The notes under the pieces were generated by a model. It was not told where the DNA came from. It was given only the letters and a program-made list of their open reading frames with translations, and searched no databases. Both the position numbers and the translations under genes were made by a program. A stretch of DNA of 44,420 bases from Acidimicrobiaceae bacterium (GTDB taxonomy: Bacteria; Actinomycetota; Acidimicrobiia; Acidimicrobiales; Palsa-688), in NCBI GenBank assembly GCA_003166025.1, contig PMWT01000045.1, positions 1 through 44,420 on the forward strand, read 5' to 3'. Of the stretch, positions 42,195 to 44,420 are shown in pieces. Positions within the stretch are counted from its first letter, which is position 1; the number at the start of each line of letters is the position of its first letter.

Positions 42195-43430
42195 GTGGGC
42201 CTCCCGCCCAACGAGGGCCCCCGTCTGGCAGCGCTGGGGACGAGCCTGGTGGCAGGGGATCTCGTGTTGCCGGTCTTGGCGTTGAAAGAGAGCGCTTTGG
42301 ACAGCAACATGCGGGTCATGGCTGCCTACGCCCGAGCGCACAGCTTCGAGCTGGCCCCCCACGGTAAGACGACGATGTCGCCCGAGCTTTTCCGCCGCCA
42401 GCTCGAGGCTGGTGCCTGGGGGATCACGGTGGCCAACGTGGCGCAGGCACGCGTGGCCTTCGGGGCCGGGGCGGCGCGCGTGCTGGTGGCCAACGAGATC
42501 GTGGGGACGGCCGATGCCGCAGGGGTCGTGGACGCTCTATCCGGAGGCAACCGCGAGCTCTTCTGCCTGGTGGATTCGGTTTACGGCGCCGCGCTCCTGG
42601 ACGCCAACCTCGCACGGTCGGGCATGTCGGGGCGCCTGGGCGTCCTCGTGGAGGTCGGCGTCCGAGGAGGACGGACCGGAGTTCGCCACGAGCAGGATGC
42701 TTTCGATGTGGTGGAGGCGGTGAGAGCCAGCGCCCACCTGACGCTGGTCGGGGTCGAGGGCTACGAAGGAGGCATCGCCACCGACCGCTCACCAGAGGGT
42801 CTGGCCGCGGTAGACCGCTACCTGGACAGCGTCCGTCGCACGGTCTTAGCCCTGGCGGGGCGGGGCGCGTTCCTGGGCACCGCCGCTGCGCTCGTGTCGG
42901 CCGGCGGCAGCAAGTACTTCGACCGGGTGGCCGAGATCCTGGGGCCGGCCGCCGACTACGGAGGGCAGCCCGTACGCCTCATCGTGCGTTCCGGCTGCTA
43001 CTTGACCCACGATCATGGCCTGTACGAGGCGGTGTCGCCGCTGGTGCCGACGGCGGCCGGCGAGGACCATCTGGTGCCTGCCCTCGAGCTGTGGGCGGAG
43101 GTCCTGTCCGTCCCCGAAGAGGGCCTGGCCATCGTCGGTCTCGGCAAACGCGACGCTTCCTTCGACCTCGGCCTTCCCATACCGTTGCACGTGGCCAGAC
43201 GGCCGGGCAGGGACGTCGAGGCGTACACCGATGGCGCCCTCGTGTCACTAGACGACCAGCACGGCTACTTCCGGTCGGGCCCTACCTCCCGGGCACGCCC
43301 CCTCATGCCCGGAGACCGCATCGGCTTCGGGCTCTCACACCCCTGCACGGCCTTCGACAAATGGAGGACCGTCCTGCTGGTCGACGACACCTACTCCGTA
43401 CGGGGCCATGCCCATACCTTCTTCCATTGA
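42195..43430 (+). CDS. D-serine-dehydratase/D-threonine-aldolase-like PLP enzyme
   Basis: A 411-residue fold-type III PLP protein with an alanine-racemase-like N-terminal barrel. The Schiff-base Lys is Lys58 in LAPHGKTTMSPEL, and a C-terminal D-serine-dehydratase-like domain has FGLSHPCTAFDKW, where His and Cys can bind zinc. Relatives act on D-serine, D-threonine or other beta-hydroxy D-amino acids; D-glucosaminate-like compounds are a reasonable guess in this amino-sugar cluster. The GTG at 42195 is two bases after the GH20 stop. The 3' end overlaps the convergent hydrolase gene by 40 bases. Confidence 0.85.
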   Translation: MGLPPNEGPRLAALGTSLVAGDLVLPVLALKESALDSNMRVMAAYARAHSFELAPHGKTTMSPELFRRQLEAGAWGITVANVAQARVAFGAGAARVLVANEIVGTADAAGVVDALSGGNRELFCLVDSVYGAALLDANLARSGMSGRLGVLVEVGVRGGRTGVRHEQDAFDVVEAVRASAHLTLVGVEGYEGGIATDRSPEGLAAVDRYLDSVRRTVLALAGRGAFLGTAAALVSAGGSKYFDRVAEILGPAADYGGQPVRLIVRSGCYLTHDHGLYEAVSPLVPTAAGEDHLVPALELWAEVLSVPEEGLAIVGLGKRDASFDLGLPIPLHVARRPGRDVEAYTDGALVSLDDQHGYFRSGPTSRARPLMPGDRIGFGLSHPCTAFDKWRTVLLVDDTYSVRGHAHTFFH

Positions 43431-44377
43431 CCGTTCCAGGAGCGTGGCCCCGGCCCGGCCGGCGCCCAGTCGTTGGGGTCGGCCTTGGAAAGCCAGAGCT
43501 TGAGGCCCTCGGCGTTGCTGTGCAAGCCGTTGAGCGCCTCGACCCGCCGGGCCTGCTCGGGTGCGAGCCCCTCCAGTTCGCCGCCGAAATGTTGGCGGAG
43601 CGCTTCCTCCACGTCGTTCCCGGCGCGCCACGCCGTCCGGGCCACGTCGGCCCACTCTTGCAATGCTCCTGCCGCTTCTTCGAGCACAGCCGAAGGTTCG
43701 CCCAGCAACCCGTAGTGCGCCAAGGCCAGCGCCGAGGGGCTCCGTTGGGAAAAACGGCTCAAACTGTCAAGCGCTTGGTCCAGGTCGAAGTCCGCCGGAG
43801 GAGTGGCCGGGCGCAGGATGCCGGCGTCAGGAAGGCGCACTCCCACGGCGTCCCCGACAAAGAGGACGCCTGTGGCACTGTCGTGCAGGGCCAGGTGGTG
43901 TTTGGCATGGCCGGGCGAGTGCACTGTGGTGAGGGTACGGCCATGTCCGATCCCGATCTCCTCGCCATCCTCGAGCGCCTTCACCCGTTCCGGCGGCGTC
44001 GCTGCCATCCGGCCGTAAAGCGAGTCGAGCGCACTGCCGTACACCGTCGCCGCCGACGCCACCAGGCGGGCCGGGTCCACCAGGTGACGCGCACCCCGCG
44101 GGTGCACGTAAACGGTGGCATTGGGGAACGCCCGGGCGACGTCCCCGACACCTCCGGCGTGGTCGAGATGGATGTGCGTCACGGCTACGCCGGCAAGGTC
44201 TTCCGCGCCCACGCCGTGCCGGGCCAGGGCGTCAAGCAATGCCGTCGCCGAGCTCTGGCTGCCCGTTTCGACCAGGACGGGAGCAGGCCCTTCGATCAAG
44301 TAACCGGCCGTCACCCTCTCCCAGCCTCCGAGCAGGGTGTCTATCTCCAGGATGCCGGGAGCGATGTAACGGCTCAC
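43391..44377 (-). CDS. Metallo-beta-lactamase-fold hydrolase
   Basis: A 328-residue MBL-fold protein. The metal motif THIHLDHAGG is at residues 67-76, with later His in SPGHAKHHLAL and Asp in GDAVGVRLPD and a final His in LALAHYGLLG. This is the glyoxalase-II-like thioesterase/lactonase pattern. An unassigned helical tail of about 100 residues follows. Substrate unknown. The GTG at 44377 is the likely start. It converges on the PLP enzyme gene with a 40-base tail overlap. Confidence 0.9.
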   Translation of the reverse strand: MSRYIAPGILEIDTLLGGWERVTAGYLIEGPAPVLVETGSQSSATALLDALARHGVGAEDLAGVAVTHIHLDHAGGVGDVARAFPNATVYVHPRGARHLVDPARLVASAATVYGSALDSLYGRMAATPPERVKALEDGEEIGIGHGRTLTTVHSPGHAKHHLALHDSATGVLFVGDAVGVRLPDAGILRPATPPADFDLDQALDSLSRFSQRSPSALALAHYGLLGEPSAVLEEAAGALQEWADVARTAWRAGNDVEEALRQHFGGELEGLAPEQARRVEALNGLHSNAEGLKLWLSKADPNDWAPAGPGPRSWNGQWKKVWAWPRTE

Positions 44378-44420
44378 CGGTGGCAGGTTAGCGCCCGGCC
44401 TCCCTACTGGTGCCTCCCTA

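Overview
The window is 44.4 kb of GC-rich DNA with dense genes, frequent GTG and TTG starts, many stop/start overlaps (ATGA, GTGA, TTGA, TGATG) and several starts that look leaderless. This fits an environmental Actinomycetota, possibly the Acidimicrobiia, but there is no rRNA or other decisive marker, so the placement is an inference.

Region 1 (1-7.8 kb) looks like a C1 or demethylation module. A minus-strand operon encodes a membrane di-iron oxygenase of the fatty-acid-desaturase superfamily, a Rieske ferredoxin, an FAD ferredoxin reductase and a glutathione-independent formaldehyde dehydrogenase. Three divergent uroporphyrinogen-decarboxylase/methyltransferase-superfamily (UroD-like) proteins surround it. 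I propose that the oxygenase removes an N- or O-methyl group as formaldehyde and that the dehydrogenase clears it.

Region 2 (7.8-17.4 kb) holds a lipoprotein, two exported proteins and housekeeping functions: a larB-larC-hisN-tadA operon, a divergent TetR/MFS drug-exporter pair with a clear operator inside the promoter, pheA, and a tRNA-Ser(UGA).

Region 3 (17.4-28.3 kb) is accessory DNA beside the tRNA gene. It contains about 0.75 kb and 0.86 kb without convincing genes, a MerR regulator coupled to a broken ABC ATPase gene, an aminoglycoside-phosphotransferase-like kinase, a 46-codon relic of an MFS transporter, an EthD-like gene, an exported delta-60-repeat protein and regulator/effector pairs (TetR/methyltransferase, HxlR/flavin-binding protein, MarR/MFS). 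Most of the pairs have visible palindromes or repeats in their control regions. An EAL-HDOD protein follows at 28.4-29.6 kb.

Region 4 (29.6-44.4 kb) is an amino-sugar or oligosaccharide catabolic island. A minus-strand operon of eight tightly packed genes encodes a ROK kinase, a family-5 solute-binding protein, two permeases, two ATPases of the peptide/oligosaccharide ABC class, a PfkB kinase and a GH4 glycosidase. Divergent to it are a ROK-family repressor, a GNAT acetyltransferase, a cytoplasmic GH20 beta-N-acetylhexosaminidase and a D-serine-dehydratase-like PLP enzyme. A metallo-beta-lactamase-fold hydrolase converges from the far side. Together they suggest import and intracellular breakdown of GlcNAc-containing oligosaccharides or glycopeptides, with the regulator controlling both arms from the short intergenic region at 38.65 kb.
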